A DNA stretch of 27,833 nt from Massilia sp. UBA2709 (GCA_002354135.1 DEKZ01000279.1:1-27833); one strand, 5' to 3'; counted from the first letter of the stretch, positions 1 to 7,996 are shown. Made by a program: numbers and translations. Notes: a model not told the origin generated them from the letters alone.

Positions 1-325
1 CACCGTGGTGCGCTACTTCGGCGGCGTGAAACTCGGCGCCGGCGGCCTGGTTCGCGCCTACACCGACAGCGTCGCCCAGGCCCTGCTCCAGGCGGAAAAG
101 GTGGCGATCGTGCGCAAGACCGTCCTGCGCTGCAGCGCGCCCTACCCGCTCGAAGGCCTGGTGCGGCGCGAGATCGAGGCCGCCGGCGCCGTGCTGCTCG
201 ACGTGGCCCACGCCGACGAGGTCAGCTTCGCGTTCAGCCTGCCCGAACAGGCGGCCGCCGCCTTCACGGCGCGCCTGAACGAAGCCGGCCACGGGCGCAT
301 CGCCTGGCCGCGCGAGGAAGAGTGA
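1..325 (+). CDS. YigZ/IMPACT-family protein, C-terminal part (5' end outside window)
   Basis: This is the 3' end of a gene that begins before the window; codons are in frame from base 2 and it stops with TGA at 323-325. About 107 residues are visible. The segment starting VVRYFGGVKLGAGGLVRAY is the signature of the YigZ/IMPACT fold (UPF0029). The following roughly 60 residues fit the DUF1949-type ferredoxin-like C-terminal domain usual in bacterial YigZ. The family is linked to translation regulation and proline peptidase-like annotations, but its biochemical role is poorly defined. Nothing looks broken in the visible part. The GTG codons at 5 and 8 lie inside the conserved motif and are not the true start. 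Confidence 0.85.
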   Translation, partial: TVVRYFGGVKLGAGGLVRAYTDSVAQALLQAEKVAIVRKTVLRCSAPYPLEGLVRREIEAAGAVLLDVAHADEVSFAFSLPEQAAAAFTARLNEAGHGRIAWPREEE

Positions 326-490
326 ACGGCAGGCCTGAAGGGCGCAGTCCGCGCCCACATCATCGCATCTCATACCAGACATCACGACACGAAAGCGGAC
401 CGCACGCCAGCGAGCCGCTATAGTGGCCGACCACCCTCGACCGCATGCGGCGCGTCGCGGGCAACCTCGCACCTGTAAAGACACCATATT

Positions 491-1660
491 TTGATCAAGA
501 AGAGCCTGTTCCCACTGGCCCTGGGCGGATTCGGCATTGGCATGACCGAATTCGTCATGATGGGCATCCTCCCCGACATCGCCACCGGTCTCGACATCAC
601 CATTCCCCAGGCCGGCTACCTGATTTCGGCCTATGCACTGGGCGTCGTGGTCGGCGCGCCGACCCTGGTCGCGCTGATGGCCGGCCGCCCGCCGCGCAGC
701 GTGCTGATCTGGTTCATGCTGATGTTCGCCGCGTTCAACGCCCTGTCGGCGCTGGCGCCGAATTTCGCCATGATGATGGCCTCGCGCTTCATGGCCGGCC
801 TGCCGCACGGCGCCTTCTTCGGCGTCGGCGCGGTGGTCGCGAGCCGCCTGGCCGATCCCGGCAAGGTCGCCGCCGCCCTGGCCACCATGTTCACCGGCCT
901 GACCCTGGCCAACGTGCTGGGGGTGCCCTTCGGCACCTGGCTCGGCCACAACCTGAGCTGGCGCCTGGTGTTCCTGATCGTGGCCGCGATCGGCCTCGCC
1001 ACCGCCTTCAGCCTGAAGCAGCTCGTGCCCTTCTTCGAAGCGACCCCGAGCGCAGGCTTGAGGAAAGACCTGAAGATCTTCCGCAAGCCGGGGCTGTGGA
1101 TGGCCTTGGGCATCACCTCGATCGGCACCGGCGGTTTCTTCGCCTGGTTCAGCTACATCGCGCCGCTGCTGACCGAGGTCTCGCACTTCGCGCCCGGCCA
1201 GATCCCGCTGATCATGACCGTGGTGGGTGTCGGCATGACGGTTGGCGTGACGCTGGGCGGACGCCTGGCCGACCGCTTCGCGCCGCTGCGCGCGGTGGCC
1301 CTGCTGCTGACGAGCATGACGGTCCTGCTCCTGCTCAACGGCCTGCTGGCTGATTCGCAGCCGGCAATGCTGGTGCTGGCCTTCGCCACCGGCGCCAACG
1401 CGCTGGCCCTGGGTCCGCCGATCCAGATGCTGCTGATCAGCCACTCGCGCGAAGCCGAGATGCTCGGCTCCTCGCTGGGCCAGTCGGGCTTCAATATCGG
1501 CAATGCCCTGGGCGCCTTCCTCGGCGGCATCCCGCTGACCCTGGGCTATTCCTACGCTTCGCCGCAATGGGTGGCGGCCGGCCTGGCGATCGTCGGCGTG
1601 GCGCTGTCGCTGCTGATGCTGTCGGGCGGCCGTCCCCAGGCAGCCTTGCAACACCGCTGA
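491..1660 (+). CDS. MFS transporter, AraJ/DHA1-like efflux family
   Basis: The product is a 389-residue inner-membrane protein with about 12 hydrophobic segments, typical of DHA1-type major facilitator exporters. The N-terminal stretch KKSLFPLALGGFGIGMTEFV matches the opening helix of AraJ/YdhP/NepI-like sugar-efflux or drug-efflux transporters. A motif-A-like loop, GGRLADRFAPLRA, begins the second half. The substrate cannot be told from sequence. The start is TTG at 491, because an in-frame TAA lies at 476-478 and no ATG precedes the first helix; ATT at 488 is the only other candidate. No strong Shine-Dalgarno is visible. It converges on the stomatin gene with a 34-base gap and no obvious terminator, so it is probably a single-gene unit. 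Confidence 0.88.
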   Translation: MIKKSLFPLALGGFGIGMTEFVMMGILPDIATGLDITIPQAGYLISAYALGVVVGAPTLVALMAGRPPRSVLIWFMLMFAAFNALSALAPNFAMMMASRFMAGLPHGAFFGVGAVVASRLADPGKVAAALATMFTGLTLANVLGVPFGTWLGHNLSWRLVFLIVAAIGLATAFSLKQLVPFFEATPSAGLRKDLKIFRKPGLWMALGITSIGTGGFFAWFSYIAPLLTEVSHFAPGQIPLIMTVVGVGMTVGVTLGGRLADRFAPLRAVALLLTSMTVLLLLNGLLADSQPAMLVLAFATGANALALGPPIQMLLISHSREAEMLGSSLGQSGFNIGNALGAFLGGIPLTLGYSYASPQWVAAGLAIVGVALSLLMLSGGRPQAALQHR

Positions 1661-1694
1661 ACCGCAAGAAGCCAACGAAGCAGGCACGGGACCG

Positions 1695-2471
1695 TCATCC
1701 CCTCGCCTGCCCCCCATCCCTTTCCATCAGCCTCGACAGCAGCTCCACCGGCAGCGGAAACACGATCGTCGAGCTCTTGTCTCCCGCAATGGTCGACAGC
1801 GTCTGCAGGTAGCGCAGCTGCATCGACCCTCCCTGCCGCGCCAGCACCTCGGCCGCCTGCATAAGCTTTTCGGAGGCCTGCAGTTCGCCCTCGGCGTGGA
1901 TCACCTTGGCGCGCCGCTCGCGCTCGGCCTCGGCCTGGCGGGCAATGGCACGCACCATCGACTCGTCCAGGTCGACGTGCTTGATCTCGACGTTCGCCAC
2001 CTTGATGCCCCAGGCATCGGTCTGGGCGTCGAGCACCTGCTGGATATCGATGTTCAGGCGCTCGCGTTCGGCCAGCATGTCGTCGAGCTCGTGCTTGCCC
2101 AGCACCGAGCGCAGCGTGGTCTGGGCGAGCTGGGTGATGGCCTGGATGTAGTTCGACGAGCCGTAGGAGGCGCGCATGGCGTCGGTCACCTGGAAGTAGA
2201 GGATGCCGTCGACCTGGAGCTGGGTGTTGTCGCGCGTGATGCAGACCTGGGGCGGCACGTCGAGCGGGATTTCCTTGAGCACGTGCTTGTAGGCGATGCG
2301 GTCGACGAAAGGCACGACGATGTTCAGGCCGGGCGCCAGCACCGCGTGGAATTTACCGAGCCGCTCGACCACCCAGGCGTGCTGCTGGGGCACCACGTTG
2401 ATCGTCTTGAACACGAACACCATCGCGATGATGAAGATCACCAGTGCCACCGTACCGAAGGTCAGTTCCAT
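1695..2471 (-). CDS. SPFH/band-7 (stomatin-like, paraslipin) membrane protein
   Basis: A 258-residue protein with one N-terminal membrane anchor (about residues 3-22) followed by a band-7/SPFH domain. VPQQHAWVVERLGKF, LAPGLNIVVPFVD and the Ala/Glu/Arg-rich coiled-coil segment RQAEAERERRAKVIHAEGE are classic slipin/STOML2/QmcA features. Such proteins form membrane-bound oligomeric cages linked to membrane-protein quality control and lipid microdomains. ATG at 2471 is preferred over ATG at 2477. Reading the minus strand, AAGGG lies six bases before the 2471 start but touches the 2477 start. It sits directly downstream of an NfeD gene on the same strand, the usual slipin-NfeD operon partner. No defects are visible. 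Confidence 0.93.
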   Translation of the reverse strand: MELTFGTVALVIFIIAMVFVFKTINVVPQQHAWVVERLGKFHAVLAPGLNIVVPFVDRIAYKHVLKEIPLDVPPQVCITRDNTQLQVDGILYFQVTDAMRASYGSSNYIQAITQLAQTTLRSVLGKHELDDMLAERERLNIDIQQVLDAQTDAWGIKVANVEIKHVDLDESMVRAIARQAEAERERRAKVIHAEGELQASEKLMQAAEVLARQGGSMQLRYLQTLSTIAGDKSSTIVFPLPVELLSRLMERDGGQARG

Positions 2472-2510
2472 GAGCATCCCTTATAGATGAGTTACTTGTA
2501 TTAGTTTTAG

Positions 2511-2933
2511 TTATGAATTCGCCACGATCAGGCGATTGCCCTGCACTTCGACGATGCGGAAGTCGCCCGCCTCGGCGACGGCGCCGCTGCCCAGTTCCAC
2601 GTCCCACAGGGCGCCGCGGTACATCACGCGCGCGCGGCCGTTGTTCCAGGCGTCGACGGTGACGCGCCCGCCGATGTCGAGGTTCACGTTCTGGTCGCGC
2701 GTCGCCTGCGTCTTCGCCGGGCGGCCGAAGCGGCTGCGGTGCAGAATGCTGGTGGCAACCAGGCCGGTTGCCGCCGCGACCAGGGTTTGCACCGGGCCCG
2801 ACAGGCCCAGCAGCGCGGCGATGCCGCCGCACGCCAGCCCGATGGCGATCATCAAAAGGTAAAACGTTCCCGTAAACAGTTCCGCCACCACCAGGATGCC
2901 GGCCCCAACCATCCAGTTCACCCAATCGTCCAT
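2511..2933 (-). CDS. NfeD-family membrane protein
   Basis: A 140-residue protein with two to three hydrophobic helices in the first about 70 residues, followed by a short C-terminal beta-rich domain (about residues 85-140) of the NfeD OB-fold type. GGRVTVDAWNNGRARVMYRG fits the NfeD pattern. This is the short NfeD1b-like form without the ClpP-type serine protease domain. NfeD proteins pair with stomatin-like proteins, and the stomatin gene follows about 40 bases downstream, so the two are almost certainly co-transcribed and interact at the inner membrane. The start is ATG at 2933, with only a weak purine stretch upstream; the ATG at 2937-2939 is in another frame. Confidence 0.9.
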   Translation of the reverse strand: MDDWVNWMVGAGILVVAELFTGTFYLLMIAIGLACGGIAALLGLSGPVQTLVAAATGLVATSILHRSRFGRPAKTQATRDQNVNLDIGGRVTVDAWNNGRARVMYRGALWDVELGSGAVAEAGDFRIVEVQGNRLIVANS

Positions 2934-3536
2934 GTCATCGCTTCATTTTTCAAGATTGAGAACAACGCTGAACACGTGTTCCAGCAAATGTACGTTTAAC
3001 AACGCGTCTGCATTGTACCCCGACTTTCCCTCTTCCTTGGCATATTGGCAACGTCTGTTGCGCAACAAAGACTGCCGAGGCACTGCGGCCCGGCACCGCC
3101 CCGCTGGGGCACGGCTGGTGTCAGCCGCGCAGACCCTGCCGCGCCCCATGCCACGACCGCCACCGCAGCGCCGGCGACGGCAGCCAGACCGTCCCAAAGA
3201 CGATATCGGGGCCGAAAAAAGCAGGTCCGCAAGCATGAGAAAACCGCACTGGCGGCGTGCAAGACCATGAAAGCCGCGGAGAAATCCGCGTGCAAGAAGG
3301 AGACCAGGCGCAAGGCATCGGTCGCCATGGCCGACCTGAAGGCCAGGAAGCACGCATGACCGGCCTGCCATCCCTGCGGGCTTGCGTCCGCGGGGCCGCT
3401 GCATAACCCTCGGCGGCGCGCTGCCGGCATGCCGCTCGCGAACCTGAGCCTGGGCAGGGGAAATGGCCGGACGCCCGCACGCCCCGCCCGCCGGCGCCGA
3501 CGACCGCACCGGCGTATTCCTGCGCACGCCCATCAT
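2934..3536. other. 603-base spacer with no secure gene
   Basis: The first about 100 bases are relatively AT-rich and probably carry the leftward promoter of the nfeD-stomatin pair, though no convincing -10/-35 pair could be picked. The rest is GC-rich. The one open frame that looks partly protein-like is described separately (3045-3359). A perfect six-base stem with a GAAA tetraloop lies at 3275-3290. No tRNA or terminator with a T-run was recognised. Confidence 0.5.
3045..3359 (+). CDS. Doubtful small Lys/Ala/Cys-rich hypothetical protein or remnant
   Basis: This 104-codon open frame has a TTG start and no clear ribosome-binding site. The first half is Pro/Ala/Arg-rich and looks like random translation of GC-rich DNA. 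The last about 45 residues are Lys- and Ala-rich with two cysteines (AACKTMKAAEKSACKKE) and look more like a genuine, probably helical, basic protein. It may be the tail of a decayed gene, in line with the adjacent broken transporter. I do not recognise a family and assign no function. Random open frame is the main alternative. Confidence 0.2.
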   Translation: MATSVAQQRLPRHCGPAPPRWGTAGVSRADPAAPHATTATAAPATAARPSQRRYRGRKKQVRKHEKTALAACKTMKAAEKSACKKETRRKASVAMADLKARKHA

Positions 3537-4060
3537 GCCGCTCACGCTGCTCCGCCGCCTGGTCGACAACGCCACCCTGAAATCGCTGGCCCCCGGCCTC
3601 ATCACCGGCGCCGACGGCGACGCCCCATCCGGCATCGCCACCTGTTCGCAAGCCGGCGCACAGTTGGGATTCAACGGCCTGTGGACGCTGGTGCTCACCT
3701 TTCCCTTCATGGTGGGGATCCAGCTGGTCTCGGCGCGTATCGGTCGCGTCACCGGCCGCGTCACCGGCCGCGGGCTGGCCGCGAATATCCTGCGCGCCTA
3801 TCCGCCCTGGCTGCTGTATATCGTTGATCAGGGCCGACACGCTGACCGGCATGGCCTTTTCGAACCTGGTCGCCTTCGTCATCATGCTGACGGCAGCCGC
3901 GGCCTTGGGTACGCACGGCGTGATCGATATCGCCTCGTCGAGCCGGGCGGCCGAGGCCTTGCGCCCGCTGGCCGGCGAAAGCGCCTTCCTGGCGTTCGCA
4001 CTGGGCGTCGTCGGCACCGGCATGCTGGCGGCCGCGGCGACCGTGTTCCTGCCCTCCTGA
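3537..4060 (+). pseudogene. Broken Nramp-family divalent metal ion transporter
   Basis: Two pieces of an Nramp (MntH-like) transporter lie in different frames. From ATG 3537 the frame reads MPLTLLRRLVDNATLKSLAP and then LITGADGDAPSGIATCSQAG, the family's helix-1 DPSG region with the first Asp replaced by Ala (DAPSG). It continues through RIGRVTGRGLAANI to LLYIVD, near 3827. The frame then shifts to the one starting near 3824, which reads RADTLTGMAFSNLVAFVIML and later AAEALRPLAGESAF and GVVGTGMLA, corresponding to a segment much later in normal Nramp proteins. That frame stops at 4058-4060. Intact relatives are about 400-450 residues. Here roughly 150 middle residues and the C-terminal third are missing, and a 'GRVT' segment is duplicated. 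No working transporter can be made. Confidence 0.8.
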
Positions 4061-4095
4061 ACCGGGCCGGGCGCGTGCCGTCCGTCCCGGCCTGC

Positions 4096-4467
4096 TCAGC
4101 CCGCGTTACGCGGCTTGCGCAACATGATCGACCCGCTCGCCGCCTCCGGATTGCAGGCACGGGTGCAGCGCTGGTAGTTGTCGTCGCAGATGCCGAGCTG
4201 CTGCGCCCGACGATGCTGCTGGCCGCTGCGTTCGAGCGCCAGGGTCCCGGTCGGGGTCACGGCGCCTTGCGCGGCGCGCGCCAGCGGATTCGTTTCCTCA
4301 CTCTTCAAGATCAGCACCGCGTCGTCGCCGGACGCCTTGCCGGTGTTTGCCTTGCACTGCGATCTTGCGCTAGTGCATTCCGCTTTACAAAGACCTGTAT
4401 CCTCGGCAAACGCCTGGCCCGACAGCAAAGCGCCCAATAAACCTACAGAACATAACCAGCTTTTCAA
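4096..4467 (-). CDS. Small exported Cys-rich protein (hypothetical)
   Basis: A 123-residue protein with a clear Sec signal peptide (MKSWLCSVGLLGALLSGQAF, cleavage expected after AFA). The mature part has six cysteines: CKAECTSARSQC near the N-terminus and CDDNYQRCTRAC near the C-terminus. These are a C-x3-C-x6-C unit and its mirror image, C-x6-C-x3-C, suggesting two disulfide-linked helices in the periplasm or outside the cell. The start is TTG at 4467, supported by AGGAG seven bases upstream on the minus strand and by the signal peptide beginning there. It is transcribed towards the broken Nramp gene. I recognise no named family. It shares the cysteine layout with the 61-residue protein at 5095-5280. 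Confidence 0.75.
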   Translation of the reverse strand: MKSWLCSVGLLGALLSGQAFAEDTGLCKAECTSARSQCKANTGKASGDDAVLILKSEETNPLARAAQGAVTPTGTLALERSGQQHRRAQQLGICDDNYQRCTRACNPEAASGSIMLRKPRNAG

Positions 4468-4766
4468 TCCCGTTCTCCTATCACACCAAAAAAATCATGC
4501 CGCCGCAAAGGCTGACAAGGGTTTCAAAAGTCTAACAAGTTCCGGTGCCGAGTCAAATGGTTCCTGTTTATATCCGATTAATAAAACCCTTCAGGTGCGC
4601 GAACGCCCCAGCGTCCGGCATTCAAACGCGGTGCAGGATCATGCAGGCCAGATAAAATGATGTGTTTCAGGCTCAAAGCCAGCGTTTTGATGCATTGCGA
4701 GAGGCTTCGCCGTTTTTCCTGCGCCAGTGTCTTTACTCTTCAAATGGCTGCGTTGCAGCGCCTCGC

Positions 4767-4860
4767 CCTGACGGTTTTGTCAGGCGCTCTCGCCGGCCGG
4801 AGAATTAGCCGGCGGATTCGGCTGACAGCGAAACAAACAGGCCGGCCCGATTGGTTTCGC
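4767..4860. repeat. Three consecutive inverted repeats, possible structured RNA
   Basis: Three hairpin-capable repeats follow one another. CCTGAC (4767-4772) pairs with GTCAGG (4779-4784). CGCCGGC (4791-4797) pairs with GCCGGCG (4808-4814). GCGAAAC (4828-4834) pairs with GTTTCGC (4854-4860), and the last encloses the palindrome GGCCGGCC (4840-4847). They lie in a non-coding spacer. They could be part of a leader or a small RNA, but in GC-rich DNA some such repeats arise by chance. Confidence 0.4.
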
Positions 4861-5012
4861 CTCCCGGCGCGGCCCTGGGCCAGCCCTCGCCATGCATATC
4901 CAATAAAATGGCATATTTGCCGGCTCAAATCCCGGAATGAATGCACTGCAAGATGTTTTCTGCTTTCTCCTGTGATAAGGTCGTTAAACATCAAATGACG
5001 AGTTTTAACAAT

Positions 5013-5044
5013 TTACCCATATCGGGTAATGCGTCATCTGATGA
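5013..5044. promoter_or_regulatory. Two short palindromes upstream of the 61-residue protein gene
   Basis: TTACCC (5013-5018) and GGGTAA (5024-5029) are separated by five bases. TCATC (5034-5038) and GATGA (5040-5044) follow directly. They lie 50-80 bases before the ATG at 5095, a plausible operator position. No regulator is identified, so this is only a candidate site. Confidence 0.25.
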
Positions 5045-5094
5045 ATATAACGAGCGGATCGCCCGATTCGCATCATTTCATACCGGAGATAAAA

Positions 5095-5280
5095 ATGAAC
5101 CGAAAAATCGCCATCTTCCTGTTCGCTGTCGCCCTGGCCGCAACCGCCAGCGCAGCGCATATGGATGATTTCGCGTGCCGCGAATACTGCGCACTCGAAC
5201 GCCAGACTTGCGAAACGGAAGGCGCGGGCGGCTGCCTGCTCGTCGAGCGCCAGTGCCTGATGGAATGCCGCCACGTGTGA
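5095..5280 (+). CDS. Small exported Cys-rich mini-protein (hypothetical)
   Basis: A 61-residue protein with a Sec signal peptide (MNRKIAIFLFAVALAATASA, cleavage after ASA) leaving a mature part of about 40 residues. It has six cysteines: CREYCALERQTC, a seven-residue linker, then CLLVERQCLMEC. This is C-x3-C-x6-C followed by its mirror image C-x6-C-x3-C, which would fit a disulfide-clamped helical hairpin. ATG at 5095 is chosen because GGAG lies about eight bases upstream and the signal peptide begins there; longer in-frame versions would bury it. It is followed by a strong terminator. Function is unknown. It shares the cysteine pattern with the 123-residue protein at 4096-4467. Confidence 0.75.
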   Translation: MNRKIAIFLFAVALAATASAAHMDDFACREYCALERQTCETEGAGGCLLVERQCLMECRHV

Positions 5281-5304
5281 TGCGCGGCCGGGCAAAGCCG
5301 GGAA

Positions 5305-5344
5305 ATAAAAAACCCGTCGCCCTTTCGGGCCGACGGGTTTTTTT
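5305..5344. terminator. Bidirectional intrinsic terminator
   Basis: The stem AACCCGTCG (5311-5319) pairs with CGACGGGTT (5331-5339), extended by CCC/GGG around a short loop with one bulged C. A-rich sequence precedes it and a T-run (5337-5344) follows, so it can stop transcription in both directions. It lies between the convergent Cys-rich mini-protein gene and ppsA and serves both. Confidence 0.9.
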
Positions 5345-5359
5345 ACAACTGATGACCGC

Positions 5360-7810
5360 TTACATCGACGCCAGCTTCTGCCAGGTCTCGATCACCGAGT
5401 CAGGATTGAGCGACATCGACTCGATGCCCTGCTCCATCAGCCAGACCGCGAAGTCCGGGTTGTCCGATGGGCCCTGGCCGCAGATGCCGATGTACTTGCC
5501 CTGCGCGCGGCAAGCCTTGATGGCCAGCGACAGCATCGCCTTGACCGCCGGGTCGCGCTCGTCGAAGTCCTTGGCCAGCAGCTCCATGCCGGAGTCGCGG
5601 TCCAGGCCCAGGGTAAGCTGGGTCAGGTCGTTCGAACCGATCGAGAAGCCGTCGAAGTACTGCAGGAACTGCTCGGCCAGGATGGCGTTCGACGGCACTT
5701 CGCACATCATGATGACGCGCAGGCCGCCTTCGCCGCCGCCTTCGCCGCGCTTCAGGCCGTACTTGGCCAGCAGCTCGATGACCTTCTCGGCCTGCCCCAG
5801 GGTGCGCACGAACGGAATCATGATCTGGACGTTGGTCAGGCCCATCTCTTCGCGCACGCGCTTCATGGCCAGGCATTCCATCTCGAAGGACTCGGCGAAG
5901 TCCTCGGCCAGGTAGCGCGCGGCGCCGCGGAAGCCCAGCATCGGGTTTTCCTCGTCCGGCTCGTAGCGCGAACCGCCGATCAGCTTCTTGTACTCGTTCG
6001 ACTTGAAGTCGGACAGGCGCACGATGACGGGTTTCGGCCAGAACGCGGCGGCAATCGTGGCCACGCCTTCGGCCAGCTTGTCGACGTAGAAGGCCTTCGG
6101 CGAGGCATGGCCGCGTGCGACCGACTCGACCGCCTTCTTCAGGTCGGCGTCGATGTTCGGGTACTCGAGGATGGCCTTCGGGTGCACGCCGATGTTGTTG
6201 TTGATGATGAATTCCAGGCGCGCCAGGCCAACGCCGGCGTTCGGCACCGACTGGAAATCAAAAGCCAGCTGCGGGTTGCCGACGTTGAGCATGATCTTGG
6301 TCTTCAGGGGCGGCAGCTCGCCGCGCGAGACTTCGGTGACCTCGGTTTCCAGCAGGCCGTCGTAGATCTTGCCCTCGTCGCCTTCGGCGCAGGAGACGGT
6401 GACGAAAGTGCCGTCCTTCAGCGCCTCGGTGGCGTCGCCGCAGCCGACGACCGCCGGCACGCCCAGTTCACGGGCGATGATCGCCGCATGGCAGGTACGG
6501 CCGCCGCGGTTGGTGACGATGGCCGAGGCGCGTTTCATGACCGGTTCCCAGTTCGGGTCGGTCATGTCGGCCACCAGCACGTCGCCAGGCTGCACGCGTT
6601 CCATCTCCGACGGATCGGTGATCACGCGCACCGGGCCGGCGCCGATCTTCTGGCCGATGGCGCGGCCGGAGGTCAGCACGGTGCCGGTCCCCTTCAGCGA
6701 GAAGCGCTGCTGGGCGTCGGTGGCCTTCTGCTGGGACTTCACGGTTTCCGGACGCGCCTGCAGGATGTAGAGCTTGCCGTCGCGGCCATCCTTGCCCCAC
6801 TCGATGTCCATCGGACGGCCGTAGTGGTTCTCGATGATGACGGCGTACTTGGCCAGCTCGACCACTTCCGCATCGGTCAGCGAATAGCGGTTGCGCATCT
6901 CGATCGGCACGTCGACGGTGCGCACCGAACGGCCGGCTTTCGCCTCCGCGGTGAATTCCATCTTGATGAGTTTCGAGCCGATGTTGCGGCGGATGACAGG
7001 CGACTTGCCCTGCTGGAGCATCGGCTTGTGGACGTAGAACTCGTCCGGATTGACCGCGCCCTGCACGACGGTTTCGCCCAGGCCGTAGCTGGAGGTGATG
7101 AAGACCACGTCCTTGAAGCCCGATTCGGTGTCGATGGTGAACATGACGCCTGCGGCGCCGGTGTCCGAACGGACCATGCGCTGCACGCCGGCCGACAGCG
7201 CCACTTCGGCGTGGGTGAAGCCCTTGTGCACGCGGTAGGAAATCGCGCGGTCGTTGTAGAGCGAAGCGAAGACGTGCTTCATCGCTTCCAGGATGTTGTC
7301 GATGCCGACCACGTTCAGGAAGGTCTCCTGCTGGCCTGCGAAGGAGGCGTCGGGCAGGTCTTCGGCGGTGGCCGAGGAGCGCACGGCGAAGGACATCTCG
7401 GTCTCGGAGTCGGCGACGAGGCGCTCGTAATAGGCGCGGATTTCCTGTTCCAGGCGCGGCTGGAAGGGGGTGTCGACGATCCACTGGCGGATTTCCTGGC
7501 CGGCGGCGGCGAGCGAGCGCACGTCGTCGATGTCCAGGCCGTCCAGGCGGGTGGCGATACGGTCGGCCAGCGAAGGACCGCCGTCGACCGAATGGCCGAG
7601 GAAGTCGCGGAAGGCCTGGGCCGTGGTGGCGAAGCCGGTCGGCACGCGCACGCCGGCTTCGGCGAGCTGGCTGATCATCTCGCCGAGCGAGGCATTCTTG
7701 CCGCCGACCGATTCGACATCGGTCATGCGCAGGTTCTCGAACGAGGCAACGTAAACCCCATTGCCCTGTTCGGGTTCCTTCAATGAAGCTGCTTGAGACA
7801 GGTTAGTCAT
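5360..7810 (-). CDS. ppsA: Phosphoenolpyruvate synthase (pyruvate, water dikinase)
   Basis: An 816-residue cytosolic enzyme that converts pyruvate + ATP + water to PEP + AMP + phosphate for gluconeogenesis. The N-terminal ATP-grasp domain begins with SVGGKNASLGEMI. The central swivelling phosphohistidine domain has GGRTCHAAIIARELGVPAVV, with the phosphorylated His at about residue 441. The C-terminal TIM-barrel PEP/pyruvate domain has the CGQGPSDNP motif, with catalytic Cys at about 777. The length fits the family. ATG at 7810 has AAGGGTG about seven bases upstream. It is divergent from ppsR, which encodes its regulator, and ends at the shared terminator at 5305-5344. No anomalies are seen. 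Confidence 0.98.
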   Translation of the reverse strand: MTNLSQAASLKEPEQGNGVYVASFENLRMTDVESVGGKNASLGEMISQLAEAGVRVPTGFATTAQAFRDFLGHSVDGGPSLADRIATRLDGLDIDDVRSLAAAGQEIRQWIVDTPFQPRLEQEIRAYYERLVADSETEMSFAVRSSATAEDLPDASFAGQQETFLNVVGIDNILEAMKHVFASLYNDRAISYRVHKGFTHAEVALSAGVQRMVRSDTGAAGVMFTIDTESGFKDVVFITSSYGLGETVVQGAVNPDEFYVHKPMLQQGKSPVIRRNIGSKLIKMEFTAEAKAGRSVRTVDVPIEMRNRYSLTDAEVVELAKYAVIIENHYGRPMDIEWGKDGRDGKLYILQARPETVKSQQKATDAQQRFSLKGTGTVLTSGRAIGQKIGAGPVRVITDPSEMERVQPGDVLVADMTDPNWEPVMKRASAIVTNRGGRTCHAAIIARELGVPAVVGCGDATEALKDGTFVTVSCAEGDEGKIYDGLLETEVTEVSRGELPPLKTKIMLNVGNPQLAFDFQSVPNAGVGLARLEFIINNNIGVHPKAILEYPNIDADLKKAVESVARGHASPKAFYVDKLAEGVATIAAAFWPKPVIVRLSDFKSNEYKKLIGGSRYEPDEENPMLGFRGAARYLAEDFAESFEMECLAMKRVREEMGLTNVQIMIPFVRTLGQAEKVIELLAKYGLKRGEGGGEGGLRVIMMCEVPSNAILAEQFLQYFDGFSIGSNDLTQLTLGLDRDSGMELLAKDFDERDPAVKAMLSLAIKACRAQGKYIGICGQGPSDNPDFAVWLMEQGIESMSLNPDSVIETWQKLASM

Positions 7811-7996
7811 GGTAAAACACCCTTACTTGATGATAGAAACTTGTCGGGCAGGCGCTGGGCAGAGGGCGCGTGTTTTCTTGTTATTCTGGGCGTCGTGCAG
7901 CACAATGCGAATCCGTTGCAGAGCATTTTACCGCGTGCGACCCCGATTCACAGCGCACAAACCTGCATTCTTGTCAGCATTAGCGAAAAAATCATC
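7811..7996. promoter_or_regulatory. Divergent ppsA/ppsR promoter region
   Basis: This 186-base spacer must drive ppsA leftwards and ppsR rightwards. A weak sigma-70-like pair for ppsA can be read on the minus strand: TTGTGC (7900-7905) and TAACAA (7878-7883) with a 16-base spacer. Nothing equally convincing was seen for ppsR. No operator was recognised. Confidence 0.35.

Larger units (their letters stand above)
4468..5094. other. 627-base spacer between two Cys-rich protein genes
   Basis: This divergent spacer must hold the promoters of the TTG-start gene (leftward) and of the 61-residue gene (rightward), but no confident promoter was found. It contains a cluster of three inverted repeats at 4767-4860 and two short palindromes at 5013-5044, listed separately. 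Near 4881-4916 the hexamer GCATAT occurs twice. No open frame inside has convincing coding character. Confidence 0.5.

Noticed and set aside
445..1353. 302-codon frame overlapping the MFS transporter
   Set aside because: It is an Arg/His/Pro-rich frame over a gene with clear membrane helices in the other frame.
4537..4543. GGAACTT on the minus strand, resembling a sigma-E -35 element, before the 123-residue Cys-rich gene
   Set aside because: No matching -10 (TCTGA/GTCTAA-like) occurs at 15-17 bases; the nearest similar bases are too far.
6107..7786. Long open frame on the plus strand opposite ppsA
   Set aside because: It is antisense to a clearly conserved enzyme and has the His/Asp/Val/Gly/Arg-rich composition of a shadow frame in GC-rich DNA.
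7793..7996. N-terminal extension of PpsR
   Set aside because: It would overlap the ppsA start and promoter, shows no family similarity and would exceed the usual family length.
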